In this document: positions 55,777 through 63,530 of the stretch, piece by piece
Position numbering within the stretch: the stretch's first letter is position 1
Layout of the letters: every line of letters starts with the position of its first letter
Assembly (NCBI RefSeq): GCF_021165935.1
Contig: NZ_CP088953.1
Span: 2,961,501-3,025,500, forward strand
Reading direction: 5' to 3'
DNA: 64,000 nt
Source of the DNA: Microbulbifer elongatus
GTDB taxonomy: Bacteria; Pseudomonadota; Gammaproteobacteria; Pseudomonadales; Cellvibrionaceae
The notes under the pieces: generated by a model
The model's database searches: none
Told to the model about the DNA's origin: nothing
What the model saw: only the letters and a program-made list of their open reading frames with translations
Translations under genes and position numbers: made by a program

Positions 55777-56537
55777 GCCAACCCGTGAGCAAGACGGATA
55801 GTAGAAAAGACGATATCTTCGCCAGCCCACTGGGTCAGGTAGCGGGATTCACGTTTGATCAGTCCGTGGTGGATGTATTTCCGGATATGATCCAGCGCTC
55901 GGTGCCGGGCTACACCACCATCGTGGCGATGATCGGCACCCTCGCAGAGCGCTATGCCCAGGCGGGCAGCCGCTGCTACGATCTGGGCAGCTCCCTGTGT
56001 GCGGCCACCCTCGCCATGCGCCACCGGATTCCGGCCGCGGACTGCGAAATCATTGCGGTGGACAACTCCACTGCCATGATTGACCAGGCCCGCACCGTTC
56101 TGGCCGCAGACAGCGGCCAGATTCCGGTACAACTGGTATGTGACGATCTGCAAAATATCACCATTGAAAATGCCTCGGTGGTGGTACTGAATTTCACGCT
56201 GCAATTTATCGCCACAGAAGAACGCGAAACCATTTTGCAGAAAATCTACCAGGGGCTGCGCCCGGGCGGTGTATTGATCCTGTCGGAGAAAGTGGCATTT
56301 TCCGATAGCGACCACCACGAGCTGATGATCGATCTGCACCACTCATTCAAGGCAGCCAACGGTTACAGTGCGCTTGAGATCGCGCAGAAGCGCAGTGCAC
56401 TGGAAAACGTACTGATTCCGGAAACCCTGTTCGACCACCGTACACGGCTGAAAAATGTCGGCTTCACCAGTGTCGACGTCTGGTTCCAGTGCTTCAATTT
56501 CGCCTCCATGATCGCCATCAAACAGCGCGACGCCTGA
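55773..56537 (+). CDS. cmoA: Carboxy-S-adenosyl-L-methionine synthase CmoA
   Basis: 254 aa from GTG 55773, overlapping the peptidase stop. It has D-D-I-F-A-S-P-L (about 12-19), [22 protein letters not shown] (about 26-47), [10 protein letters not shown] (about 66-75) and D-N-S (about 94-96), all CmoA features. It makes carboxy-SAM from SAM and prephenate, the donor used by CmoB for tRNA U34. cmoB follows after 23 bases. Location in an operon with a peptidase is unusual, but cmoA-cmoB adjacency is standard. Confidence 0.96.
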   Translation: MSQPVSKTDSRKDDIFASPLGQVAGFTFDQSVVDVFPDMIQRSVPGYTTIVAMIGTLAERYAQAGSRCYDLGSSLCAATLAMRHRIPAADCEIIAVDNSTAMIDQARTVLAADSGQIPVQLVCDDLQNITIENASVVVLNFTLQFIATEERETILQKIYQGLRPGGVLILSEKVAFSDSDHHELMIDLHHSFKAANGYSALEIAQKRSALENVLIPETLFDHRTRLKNVGFTSVDVWFQCFNFASMIAIKQRDA

Positions 56538-56560
56538 GATATTTCTGACCCCGATTCCCC

Positions 56561-57538
56561 ATGATTGACTACACACCGTTGTACGCTGGCATCCAGCACA
56601 CCCCGGAGCTGCGCCCCTGGCTCACCACCCTGCCGCAGCAGGTGGCCGATGGCCTCAGCCCGGCCCGCTGGGGGGATCTCGCGGCGTGGCGGCAAGTACT
56701 GGACGCGCTGCCCCCCATCACCCCCTCTTCCGTGGAAGTCGCCGGTGAAGTGCGCATAGGTTGCGCAGGTGATGCCACCCCGGAGCAGCTCGCCGAACTG
56801 GAAGCGCAGCTGCACCGACTGCACCCGTGGCGCAAGGGCCCCTGGTCCCTGTTCGATATTTTTATCGACACCGAATGGCGTTCCGACTGGAAGTGGGATC
56901 GGGTGGCGCCGCACCTGCACGATCTGAATAACCGCCTGGTGTTGGATGTGGGTTGTGGCAGCGGCTATCACTGCTGGCGTCAGTACGGCGCCGGTGCCCG
57001 CCGGGTGATTGGAATAGATCCGTCCGCCAAATTTGTCGCGCAGTTTTACGCGCTGAAAAAATACATCGGCATGGATAAACCAGTGGATGTACTACCACTG
57101 GGCATCGAAGCGGTGCCTGCAGGCCTTCAGGCCTTCGATACCACACTTTCCATGGGTGTGCTTTACCACCGCCGCTCGCCACTGGACCATCTTCGCGAGC
57201 TCAAGGACACGTTGCGCCCAGGGGGCCAGCTATTGCTGGAAACCCTGGTGATTGAGGGAAAACTGGGTGAATGTCTGGTGCCGGAGGGGCGTTACGCCAA
57301 GATGCGCAATGTCTGGTTTTTCCCGACTACCGCCACCCTGGAGAGCTGGCTACGCAAGACCGGCTTTGTCGATGTAAAAACCGTCGATCTGGACCGCACC
57401 ACACTGGAAGAGCAGCGCCGCACCGACTGGATGCGTTTTGAGTCGCTGGTCGACTTCCTCGATCCAGAGGATCACAGTAAGACCATTGAGGGGCACCCTG
57501 CGCCGCTTCGCGCGACTCTGACCGCAACCGCTCCCTGA
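56561..57538 (+). CDS. cmoB: tRNA U34 carboxymethyltransferase CmoB
   Basis: 325 aa, family length. Features: R-K-G-P-W-S-L-F-D-I-F-I-D-T-E-W-R-S-D-W-K-W split by position (about 91-112), V-L-D-V-G-C-G-S-G-Y-H-C-W-R (about 127-140), D-P-S (about 152-154), S-M-G-V-L-Y-H-R-R-S-P (about 194-204) and G-G-Q-L-L-L-E-T-L-V. It transfers a carboxymethyl group from carboxy-SAM to 5-hydroxyuridine-34 of tRNA. Together with cmoA and cmoM this window holds the post-hydroxylation cmo5U pathway; the hydroxylation genes (trhO/trhP) are not seen here. Confidence 0.97.
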   Translation: MIDYTPLYAGIQHTPELRPWLTTLPQQVADGLSPARWGDLAAWRQVLDALPPITPSSVEVAGEVRIGCAGDATPEQLAELEAQLHRLHPWRKGPWSLFDIFIDTEWRSDWKWDRVAPHLHDLNNRLVLDVGCGSGYHCWRQYGAGARRVIGIDPSAKFVAQFYALKKYIGMDKPVDVLPLGIEAVPAGLQAFDTTLSMGVLYHRRSPLDHLRELKDTLRPGGQLLLETLVIEGKLGECLVPEGRYAKMRNVWFFPTTATLESWLRKTGFVDVKTVDLDRTTLEEQRRTDWMRFESLVDFLDPEDHSKTIEGHPAPLRATLTATAP

Positions 57539-57543
57539 CCCCG

Positions 57544-57582
57544 CGGGCGGCTGTGCGGGGCTGACCGGACCTCCGCCGCCCG
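57544..57582 (+). terminator. GC-rich hairpin after cmoB
   Basis: CGGGCGGC (57544-57551) pairs with GCCGCCCG (57575-57582), 6 bases after the cmoB stop. The T content after it is limited (TTCATTTT), so termination is probable but not certain. The rest of the gap to sdaA holds a 7-bp hairpin CTCGCGG/CCGCGAG at 57784-57803 in the sdaA leader and no gene. Confidence 0.5.
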
Positions 57583-57828
57583 TTCATTTTCTGCAGCATT
57601 CTGTATCGCCCGCCGCGGCAAGCCAGCGATTTGTCGCACCGGCCCTGCTCCGCGCCAAATAAAATTTTGATTTCTCGTGCCCGTATTGCGACGTCGTGCC
57701 GCTTCGGCGAACGTGTGCGCCTGTAAAGATCCGGGTGCCGTCGCGCAGTCGCAGGTGCCCAATAACTACACTAATAATCAGCACTCGCGGCTTTCACCGC
57801 GAGGCTAGGCGAGAGAATCACCGAACAC

Positions 57829-59214
57829 ATGAGCATCAGTGTCTTCGAACTTTTCAAAATCGGTATCGGCCCTTCCAGCTCCCACACCGTCGGCCCCATG
57901 GTGGCGGCGCGCCAGTTTGTCTGTGATCTGGATACCCGTGGCGACCTGACAAAAACCGAGCGGGTTGAAGTCCACCTTTATGGCTCCCTGGCGCTGACCG
58001 GTGTTGGCCACGGTACCGACATGGCGGTCCTGATGGGCCTTGAGGGCGAGGCTCCGGACAGTATCGATGTGGACAGTATTGACGGGCGCCTCAAAGGCAT
58101 AGATACCCATCAACAGTTGATTCTCAACGGTGTGCGCGCCATTCATTTTGAGCGGGATCGCGATCTGCTGTTCCACAAGGAAGAGTTCCTGCCCCAGCAC
58201 TCCAACGGTATGACCTGCAAGGCCTTTGCCGGTGAGGAATGCCTGTTCGAGCGCAGCTACTTCTCCATCGGCGGCGGGTTCGTGCTGTCGGAAGAGGATT
58301 TCAGCAACGGGGAACAGATCGCCACCCTGTTGCCCTATGACTTCAGCTCTGCGGAAGAGCTTATGGCATTGTGCGACAAGCACGGCTGGACGATTGCCGA
58401 GCTGGCCATGGAGAACGAAAAGGCTTACCGCTCCGAGCAGGAAATCAAAGACGCCCTGTGGCATATCTGGGAAGTCATGGATGCCTCCATCCAGCGGGGC
58501 TGTCGTCAGAGTGGCACCCTGCCCGGTGGCTTGGGGGTACGCCGCCGGGCCGAAGAGCATTTCCGCGAACTGTCGAAGCAGACCAGGGAAGAGCGCTGTC
58601 AGGGCCTGTCCATCCTGGATTGGGTGAGCCTGTTTGCCCTGGCCGTCAATGAAGAGAATGCCGCACGCGGGCGCATTGTCACCGCCCCCACCAACGGCGC
58701 CGCGGGCGTTATTCCCGCGGCCATCGCCTATTACGTGGAGTTCGTGCACAACGACGAGGACCACGGCGACCTGAAAGATCAGGTGGTGGAATTCATGCTT
58801 ACCGCCGGCGCGATCGGCATGCTGTTCAAGAAAAACGCATCAATTTCCGCAGCGGAAGTGGGCTGCCAGGGGGAGATTGGCGTCGCCTGCTCCATGGCAT
58901 CCGCGGGGCTGGCGGCGGTACAGGGCGGTTCGAACCAGCAGATTGAGAATGCCGCAGAAATTGGTATGGAGCACAATCTCGGACTCACCTGTGATCCCAT
59001 TGGCGGCCTGGTTCAGGTGCCCTGTATCGAGCGCAATACCATGGGTGCCGTCAAGGCGATCAACGCGGCGCGGCTGGCACTGCGCGGGACCGGCGCCCAT
59101 ATCGTGCCTCTGGATAGCGTGATTGAAACCATGCGCCAGACCGGCATCGACATGCAGAGCAAGTACAAAGAGACCTCCCTCGGTGGCCTCGCGGTCAATG
59201 CGGTGAACTGCTAA
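57829..59214 (+). CDS. sdaA: L-serine ammonia-lyase (iron-sulfur dependent)
   Basis: 461 aa, the single-chain type of SdaA/SdaB. N-terminal beta domain with [16 protein letters not shown] (about 9-24), then the catalytic alpha domain with [16 protein letters not shown] (about 281-296). Cluster cysteines are expected in [12 protein letters not shown] (about 342-353) and G-L-T-C-D-P (about 384-389). It deaminates L-serine to pyruvate and ammonia. The leader carries a 7-bp hairpin about 25 bases before the ATG. Its stop overlaps the convergent rsmJ stop by 4 bases. Confidence 0.96.
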   Translation: MSISVFELFKIGIGPSSSHTVGPMVAARQFVCDLDTRGDLTKTERVEVHLYGSLALTGVGHGTDMAVLMGLEGEAPDSIDVDSIDGRLKGIDTHQQLILNGVRAIHFERDRDLLFHKEEFLPQHSNGMTCKAFAGEECLFERSYFSIGGGFVLSEEDFSNGEQIATLLPYDFSSAEELMALCDKHGWTIAELAMENEKAYRSEQEIKDALWHIWEVMDASIQRGCRQSGTLPGGLGVRRRAEEHFRELSKQTREERCQGLSILDWVSLFALAVNEENAARGRIVTAPTNGAAGVIPAAIAYYVEFVHNDEDHGDLKDQVVEFMLTAGAIGMLFKKNASISAAEVGCQGEIGVACSMASAGLAAVQGGSNQQIENAAEIGMEHNLGLTCDPIGGLVQVPCIERNTMGAVKAINAARLALRGTGAHIVPLDSVIETMRQTGIDMQSKYKETSLGGLAVNAVNC

Positions 59215-60008
59215 CCCGGAACACCGTGCTTGGTGTACACATCAAAGCGCCCCGACTTGCCTTCAAATCGCAGGCTCGGCTTCGCACTATCGAGATCGGG
59301 TGCGAGCCGTGGGCGCTTTACCACCGCGCGGTAGTAGCAGGCCTCCAGTGCGGGTGTCAGCAGAGCGTCCGCATCTTCATCGCTGCCCACGATTTCATGG
59401 AAAGCGACCATCTCTTTCTTCACTTTGGCGCTCTTATCGCGACTGGGGAACATAGGGTCCAGATAGATCACCGGAATGGTTTCGCCACCCTGCCCCCGCA
59501 GCCAGGCTGCGGCGCTTGTCACCCGCGGCTCAAGAATCAGGCGGCCGGCAATGGGTGCGAGCTCCGGGTCGCATTGCGCGGCTGCCCGCAGCCGCTGAAC
59601 GCCATCTTCCAGCAGTGCGTAGACCACCGGATTGCGTTCCAGCATACGCACCTCACTGCCCAGCGAAGCGAGCACAAACGCATCGCGCCCGAGGCCCGCC
59701 GTCGCATCGAGAATCTGCGGATAAAAGCCGCTGCGGATACCGGTGGCTTTGGCGATCTGCTGCCCCTTTCCACCGCCGTATCTGCGCCGATGTGCCGCTG
59801 CGCCGGTGACGAAATCCACCTTGACCGGACCCGGCGCTTTGCGGCCGGTGGCACAGAGTTGCAGGCTGTCACCACGGCACAGTACAAAGGGAAAGTCTTC
59901 AATACTTTTTTCCTGGGCGACTCCGAGGAACGGGAGCGATAGCTGTTCGGCGAGAGCTTGCGCTTGCGCAGCTTTGGTGTCATCTGCGGCGGTAACGGCC
60001 AACTGCAT
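59211..60008 (-). CDS. rsmJ: 16S rRNA (guanine-1516-N2)-methyltransferase RsmJ
   Basis: 265 aa. Motifs: [17 protein letters not shown] (about 63-79), [18 protein letters not shown] (about 98-115), M-L-E-R-N-P (about 119-124) and Y-L-D-P-M-F-P (about 179-185), which are RsmJ traits; D-P-M-F-P is the N-methylation motif. It modifies G1516 of 16S rRNA on the small subunit. Convergent with sdaA. The 49 bases downstream of the STAS-like gene link them loosely. Confidence 0.95.
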   Translation of the reverse strand: MQLAVTAADDTKAAQAQALAEQLSLPFLGVAQEKSIEDFPFVLCRGDSLQLCATGRKAPGPVKVDFVTGAAAHRRRYGGGKGQQIAKATGIRSGFYPQILDATAGLGRDAFVLASLGSEVRMLERNPVVYALLEDGVQRLRAAAQCDPELAPIAGRLILEPRVTSAAAWLRGQGGETIPVIYLDPMFPSRDKSAKVKKEMVAFHEIVGSDEDADALLTPALEACYYRAVVKRPRLAPDLDSAKPSLRFEGKSGRFDVYTKHGVPG

Positions 60009-60057
60009 GGTTTGGGCACATCCGAGTGATTCGTGGGGTATCTATTGCAGGGGCAAT

Positions 60058-60426
60058 TTACCCGGGATGCGCGAGCCATGCCAGTGCCGCCTCCTCCCCG
60101 GAACCGGGAAAAGGACGCACTTCCGCAGCCACAAAATGGTTTAGCAGTTGCGGCATAAACGCTAGCAGCACATTGTCGGAAAGTACCGCGATACGCTGGA
60201 GATGGCGGTGCTGATTGCGCGTGAATACGCAGTGGGAAACCAGTGCTGCAAAATTCTGCCAGCCGCGGAAGTGGCGGGCGTCAATCAACAGACCCTGCAG
60301 ACTGCCATGCTCCCAGATCACAGGATCCACCTGCGCGGCCAGCGCGCGGAATTCCGCGGGTTTGAGTTCAGCGACCGGTCGAATTTCCAGAATATCGTGG
60401 TCGTGGTGCCAGCAGTGCTCGATCAT
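60058..60426 (-). CDS. SpoIIAA/STAS-like domain protein
   Basis: 122 aa, one compact alpha/beta domain. Pattern I-L-E-I-R-P-V-A-E-L-K-P-A-E-F (about 12-26), a buried strand L-L-I-D-A-R-H-F-R-G-W (about 45-55) and a C-terminal P-F-P-G-S-G-E-E-A-A-L-A-W-L (about 104-117) match the SpoIIAA-like family found in proteobacteria. No Ser/Thr phosphorylation site typical of true SpoIIAA antagonists is obvious. Function is unknown; it may bind lipid or a partner protein. Weak ribosome site. A terminator for the next upstream gene lies ahead of it. Confidence 0.8.
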   Translation of the reverse strand: MIEHCWHHDHDILEIRPVAELKPAEFRALAAQVDPVIWEHGSLQGLLIDARHFRGWQNFAALVSHCVFTRNQHRHLQRIAVLSDNVLLAFMPQLLNHFVAAEVRPFPGSGEEAALAWLAHPG

Positions 60427-60473
60427 CGTCTGTCATAACTTCGTAACTACCTTTAAAGGGTAGAAAAGAAAAA

Positions 60474-60494
60474 GGCCGCGAACCAGTCGCGGCC
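60474..60494 (-). terminator. Intrinsic terminator of the 11-mer repeat protein gene
   Basis: GGCCGCGA (60474-60481) pairs with TCGCGGCC (60487-60494) around a 5-base loop. On the minus strand a T-rich tract follows (A-rich plus strand, 60463-60473). It is 30 bases past the stop at 60524. Confidence 0.9.
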
Positions 60495-60523
60495 CTGTAT
60501 CAGGCTTCGAGCAAAACAGTGGC

Positions 60524-60994
60524 TCACTGCTGAGGTTCGTCCTCGCTCTTGGCCTTGTCTTTCAGGTCGTCCCACGCCTCTTTGGCCTTGTCGGCGGCAT
60601 CTTCGGCTGCGTCTTTGGTCGCGTCTCCCGCATCTTTGAGCGCATCGCCTGCGTCGTCGGCGGCATCTTTCACCACATCGCCCGCATCCTCGGCGGCATC
60701 CCGTACTGCATCACCGGCATCGCGAGCAGCATCTTCGGTGTCATCCATCAGAGTGCTGTCGGAAGTTTGTGGATCGGGGGTGGTTGGCGCAACGTCATCG
60801 CTTTCCTGTGGCATGGTCGGATCGCTGGATGAATCCGGCATGGTGGAATCGCTATCCGGTGCGGGCTGGGTTTCTTCGATGGCCGGCTTTTCCATCTTGT
60901 CGTAGGCATCACCCACGGAGTCGTCCGAATCTCTGGACATGAAGTAGCCGATAATCAGCAGCAGAATAATCAGTGGCAAGAGTAGTTTTTTCAT
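60524..60994 (-). CDS. Membrane-anchored Ala/Asp-rich 11-residue repeat protein (LEA-like)
   Basis: 156 aa from ATG 60994 (MKKLLLPLIILLLIIGYF), chosen because it gives a clean N-terminal helix. After the helix (1-18) there is an acidic Pro/Ser/Thr/Asp linker (about 20-85), then 11-residue repeats: D-A-G-D-A-V-R-D-A-A-E (92-102), D-A-G-D-V-V-K-D-A-A-D (103-113), D-A-G-D-A-L-K-D-A-G-D (114-124) and a degenerate fourth to about 135. The tail is charged and ends P-Q-Q. This periodicity is that of LEA group 3 and apolipoprotein-like amphipathic helices. It probably projects into the periplasm. A stress or lipid-surface role is inference. No named family recognised. Confidence 0.8.
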   Translation of the reverse strand: MKKLLLPLIILLLIIGYFMSRDSDDSVGDAYDKMEKPAIEETQPAPDSDSTMPDSSSDPTMPQESDDVAPTTPDPQTSDSTLMDDTEDAARDAGDAVRDAAEDAGDVVKDAADDAGDALKDAGDATKDAAEDAADKAKEAWDDLKDKAKSEDEPQQ

Positions 60995-61373
60995 AGTCCC
61001 GTTGACCCCTGGTCGGTTGGAATGAGAGCAAAACGATCGGGCAGATCCTGGGACCTGGCGGCGAGCACAGGTGGTATACCTGCCCCGTCGTTCTCGGTTG
61101 GCGTTCATTCGGCAGCACCGAGGAAGACGACGCCAATACAGATAAGAATAATCCCCAATTGCTGCACTTCAAGGAACATTGTTCCAGCAATTAAGTATTT
61201 ATGCTTATATGCGTTCGACTGATTATTAAGGGAAATTCTATGGCACCCTGTGGCCGTACCCGCGCAGGGCCAATCCAGACCACCGGGCCTGCCCCGGGAC
61301 ATGTGCTCTCACGGCGGGTTACCCTTAGGGAACCTCCTAAAGCCTGAGGCATCACGGGCTTGATCAGAGGCCC
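60995..61373. other. Intergenic region with a possible 24-aa frame
   Basis: 379 bases. A hairpin-like TTAGGGAACCTCCTAAAG lies near 61326-61343. A short minus-strand frame at 61105-61179 encodes a hydrophobic 24-residue peptide (M-F-L-E-V-Q-Q-L-G then I-I-L-I-C-I-G-V-V-F-L-G) with only GGAA as ribosome site. A longer frame covering it up to 61302 has no support. No other gene is seen. Confidence 0.35.
61105..61179 (-). CDS. Possible very small hydrophobic peptide (24 aa)
   Basis: ATG 61179 to TGA 61105 gives 24 residues with a 13-residue strongly hydrophobic core. Coding support is weak: only GGAA about 6 bases ahead and no homologue known to me. An AT-rich stretch upstream (near 61190-61215) could be its promoter. 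Listed because it may be one of the small membrane peptides missed by annotation. Confidence 0.2.
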   Translation of the reverse strand: MFLEVQQLGIILICIGVVFLGAAE

Positions 61374-61868
61374 CTAATAGTACCGGTTCAGTTCGGCCAG
61401 CAGATTGCCCCGCTCGGGGTGGGCAATGGCTGCTTCACAACTCAGCAGCTCCAGGTAACCGCGGGCATTGGTGCGGGCAAAAATCAGATACTGCTGCCCG
61501 CGGGTCAATTTTTTCTGGCAGTCAGCCAAGTGAACCCGGAAGGCGAGATGGGCCGCAGAGGCGCCCTTCCACACCTGTTGCGCGACGCCCGAATAAACAT
61601 AGCCGGTAACGGCCGTCATACCCGGCTCGGACAAAGCGTGATCGATCAGACGCTGAACGGCGGTAATCTCTACCCGTGCCACCAGTTCAGCAGTCTCCAG
61701 CTGTCTCTTCAGTGGCGCAGCAAGCCCCGATTCAGCAGTGCGCTTCCCTTGCTCCACCGCGGCCTGATCCGCAGACAGTGGTAATGTCACCAGGGCAACG
61801 GCGAGAGCAGCAGCCCCCGGCCACGGAAACCTCGGCCACCCTTTCCGCCTCCAGTTATTCGGGACCAT
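61374..61868 (-). CDS. Secreted hypothetical protein with netrin/TIMP-like pattern
   Basis: 164 aa. An N-terminal basic segment and hydrophobic stretch (about 14-33, ending L-S-A-D-Q) form a signal peptide. The mature part has A-E-L-V-A-R-V-E-I-T-A-V (about 59-70), Y-S-G-V-A-Q-Q-V-W-K-G (about 92-102), and C-Q-K-K-L-T-R-G-Q-Q-Y-L-I-F-A (about 115-129) with a second Cys in E-L-L-S-C-E-A (about 140). The order of a strand, V-x-x-V-W-K-G and G-x-x-Y-L-I-F-A with two Cys is like the NTR/TIMP fold of some bacterial secreted proteins. No enzyme motif is visible. The fold call is tentative. Confidence 0.65.
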   Translation of the reverse strand: MVPNNWRRKGWPRFPWPGAAALAVALVTLPLSADQAAVEQGKRTAESGLAAPLKRQLETAELVARVEITAVQRLIDHALSEPGMTAVTGYVYSGVAQQVWKGASAAHLAFRVHLADCQKKLTRGQQYLIFARTNARGYLELLSCEAAIAHPERGNLLAELNRYY

Positions 61869-61914
61869 TCGCGCCTCCCTGGAATAGCCTCAATCCCTAT
61901 CTCTCTGAACAGCA

Positions 61915-61939
61915 TAAAAAAGGGCGCCGAAGCGCCCTT
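61915..61939 (-). terminator. Intrinsic terminator of the OmpA-family lipoprotein gene
   Basis: On the minus strand AAGGGCGC (61939-61932) pairs with GCGCCCTT (61927-61920) around a TTCG-type tetraloop, followed by a T-run (A-run 61915-61920). It begins 14 bases after the stop at 61953. Confidence 0.9.
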
Positions 61940-61952
61940 GTCGTTGCCGGCC

Positions 61953-62603
61953 CTATTGCAGCGGCAGCAGTTCCAGCTCTACACGACGGTTGGCCTGGCG
62001 ACCAGCGTCGGAATCGTTGCTGGCGATGGGATAGCGCTCACCGTAACCCACAGCCTGCACACGACCAGCGGCAACACCGCGCGTAGTAAAGAAGTTGGCA
62101 ACAGACTCGGCACGACGCTCACTCAGAGTCTGGTTGGTAACGTCGGAACCGGTGCTATCGGTATGACCACTCACACGAATAGCGGTTTTGTCGAACTCGT
62201 TCAGTACCAGAACCACGGAATCCAGAGTGCCGTAGAAGTCATTGCGAATTTCATAGCGGTTGGTGGCAAAGGTGATGTTGCCCGGCATGATCAGACGAAT
62301 GTTGTCGCCCTCACGCTGCACACGTACCCCGGTACCTTCCAGGCGTTGGCGCAGTGCCATTTCCTGGCGGTCCATGTAGTAACCAATACCGCCACCGATG
62401 GCGGCGCCACCGAGTGCGCCAGTGATCGCGCCTTTTTTACGATCGCTCTTACTGGCTGTTGCCGCGCCGATAATAGCGCCCGCTACGGCACCGGCACCTG
62501 CGCCTTTTGCGGCATTACTGGTTTTACTTTCCTGGGTGTAAGGATCCAGGGTGGTACAACCAACCAGTGAGCCCAGAGCAAGAATCGCGACCCATTTTTT
62601 CAT
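61953..62603 (-). CDS. OmpA-family lipoprotein with glycine-zipper domain
   Basis: 216 aa. A lipoprotein signal ends L-V-G-C (Cys 16). A Gly/Ala-rich glycine zipper (about 33-73, with G-A-G-A-G-A-V-A-G and G-A-L-G-G-A-A-I-G-G-G) precedes an OmpA C-terminal peptidoglycan-binding domain (about 105-214) with G-H-T-D-S-T-G-S (about 145-152), L-S-E-R-R-A-E-S-V (about 158-166) and N-R-R-V-E. YiaD-like architecture: anchored in the outer membrane and bound to peptidoglycan, giving envelope stability. AGGAGA lies about 7 bases before the ATG. Confidence 0.93.
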   Translation of the reverse strand: MKKWVAILALGSLVGCTTLDPYTQESKTSNAAKGAGAGAVAGAIIGAATASKSDRKKGAITGALGGAAIGGGIGYYMDRQEMALRQRLEGTGVRVQREGDNIRLIMPGNITFATNRYEIRNDFYGTLDSVVLVLNEFDKTAIRVSGHTDSTGSDVTNQTLSERRAESVANFFTTRGVAAGRVQAVGYGERYPIASNDSDAGRQANRRVELELLPLQ

Positions 62604-63289
62604 TAAGCTTTCTCCTAACGCTTTTTACTGATGACGGGTGGAATGTGAGGCAGTTTCGCTGTTGCAAGCTGACTGCAGGCTGAACCGTGTTCGCCATTGG
62701 CACGAAGACTATGCGGAAAGTCTCTTTTGGTCTACCGCTCAATTCCCAAATTTGACGGGAAATTCTAAATGCCACCGGCACCCCGAGTGTCGCCCCTACC
62801 CCCGTCAAAAAAATTTCCCCGGCCGAGGAGGAAGTGTCCGTGTATTCGGTAACGTTTCTTGCGGGCTTTGCATATCGCACCAATCGCGGAGCCCTCGGGT
62901 AACCGGTGCACAACTATCCTTCCACAAGTTCTGTGGATAACTATGTGCATGAAACTTGTTAACCCTGCGAGAAGCGGCGCAATTCCTAGCCCCCAGCGAT
63001 TTGTGCATTTTTTGCGCCGAAGATATTTTTATTTACAAATCAATAACTTACACAACATCAAAGCATCCGCGTACTAATTAGTAGCTTATTAGGAGGCCGT
63101 TCAAAAATACGGGTTTTGATGTGGAAAAGATTTGTCAAGGGGGTACGGGAAGGAAGGAGCTGAAAAACCGTAAATTTCCAGAAACTCACGTAGAAATAGA
63201 CGCAGCGCTGAAAGTGTACAACCCCCGGATGACATTCCGGTGATGGGGTAGAACGGGATCCCGACATTGCAGAGGTCCGGTGCGGCCGC
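62604..63289. promoter_or_regulatory. Long intergenic region with a DnaA box and palindromes
   Basis: 686 bases with no supported gene. Seen here: a perfect DnaA box (TGTGGATAA, reverse of TTATCCACA) at 62932-62940; an AT-rich stretch at about 63008-63062; a perfect 12-bp palindrome TACTAATTAGTA at 63072-63083; and a CCGGA/TCCGG hairpin at about 63225-63240. Several short frames on both strands lack ribosome sites and family resemblance. It could hold the ompA-lipoprotein promoter and an unrecognised small RNA. Confidence 0.4.
62932..62940 (-). promoter_or_regulatory. DnaA box
   Basis: TTATCCACA on the minus strand, a perfect consensus match, next to an AT-rich stretch. A single box does not make an origin, and no dnaA, gidA or parAB is present. 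It may titrate DnaA or be chance. Confidence 0.35.
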
Positions 63290-63517
63290 TCAGTAATGCG
63301 GCGGCCGTTCTTCCCCGGGCTTATCGCCCTTGTTCATTTCGAACATCAGATCCTGATACTTTTCCGACACTTCTTTCAGCCGGGCAACCAGTGCCCGCAG
63401 CTGGGCGTCCTGTTGCGCGATGGTATCGTTCAACTGCGTCAGCGTGTCTTCCTGGAAAGCCAGTCGTGTTTCCAGCTCATCCACACGGGCTTCCAGTTGT
63501 TGCATTGCATCACTCAT
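63290..63517 (-). CDS. slyX: SlyX family protein
   Basis: 75 aa, the family length. A coiled-coil protein: L-E-A-R-V-D-E-L-E-T-R-L-A-F-Q-E-D-T-L split here (about 8-26), L-N-D-T-I-A-Q-Q-D (about 29-37), ending R-P-P-H-Y, the conserved SlyX C-terminus. Function is unknown despite wide presence in gammaproteobacteria. It lies 13 bases downstream of a serine hydrolase gene on the same strand and probably shares its transcript. Confidence 0.92.
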   Translation of the reverse strand: MSDAMQQLEARVDELETRLAFQEDTLTQLNDTIAQQDAQLRALVARLKEVSEKYQDLMFEMNKGDKPGEERPPHY

Positions 63518-63530
63518 GACCTGGCTCCAC

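Noticed and set aside
61105..61302. 65-residue minus-strand frame containing the 24-aa peptide
   Set aside because: The N-terminal 40 residues lack a ribosome site and look random; only the short downstream start was kept, at low confidence.
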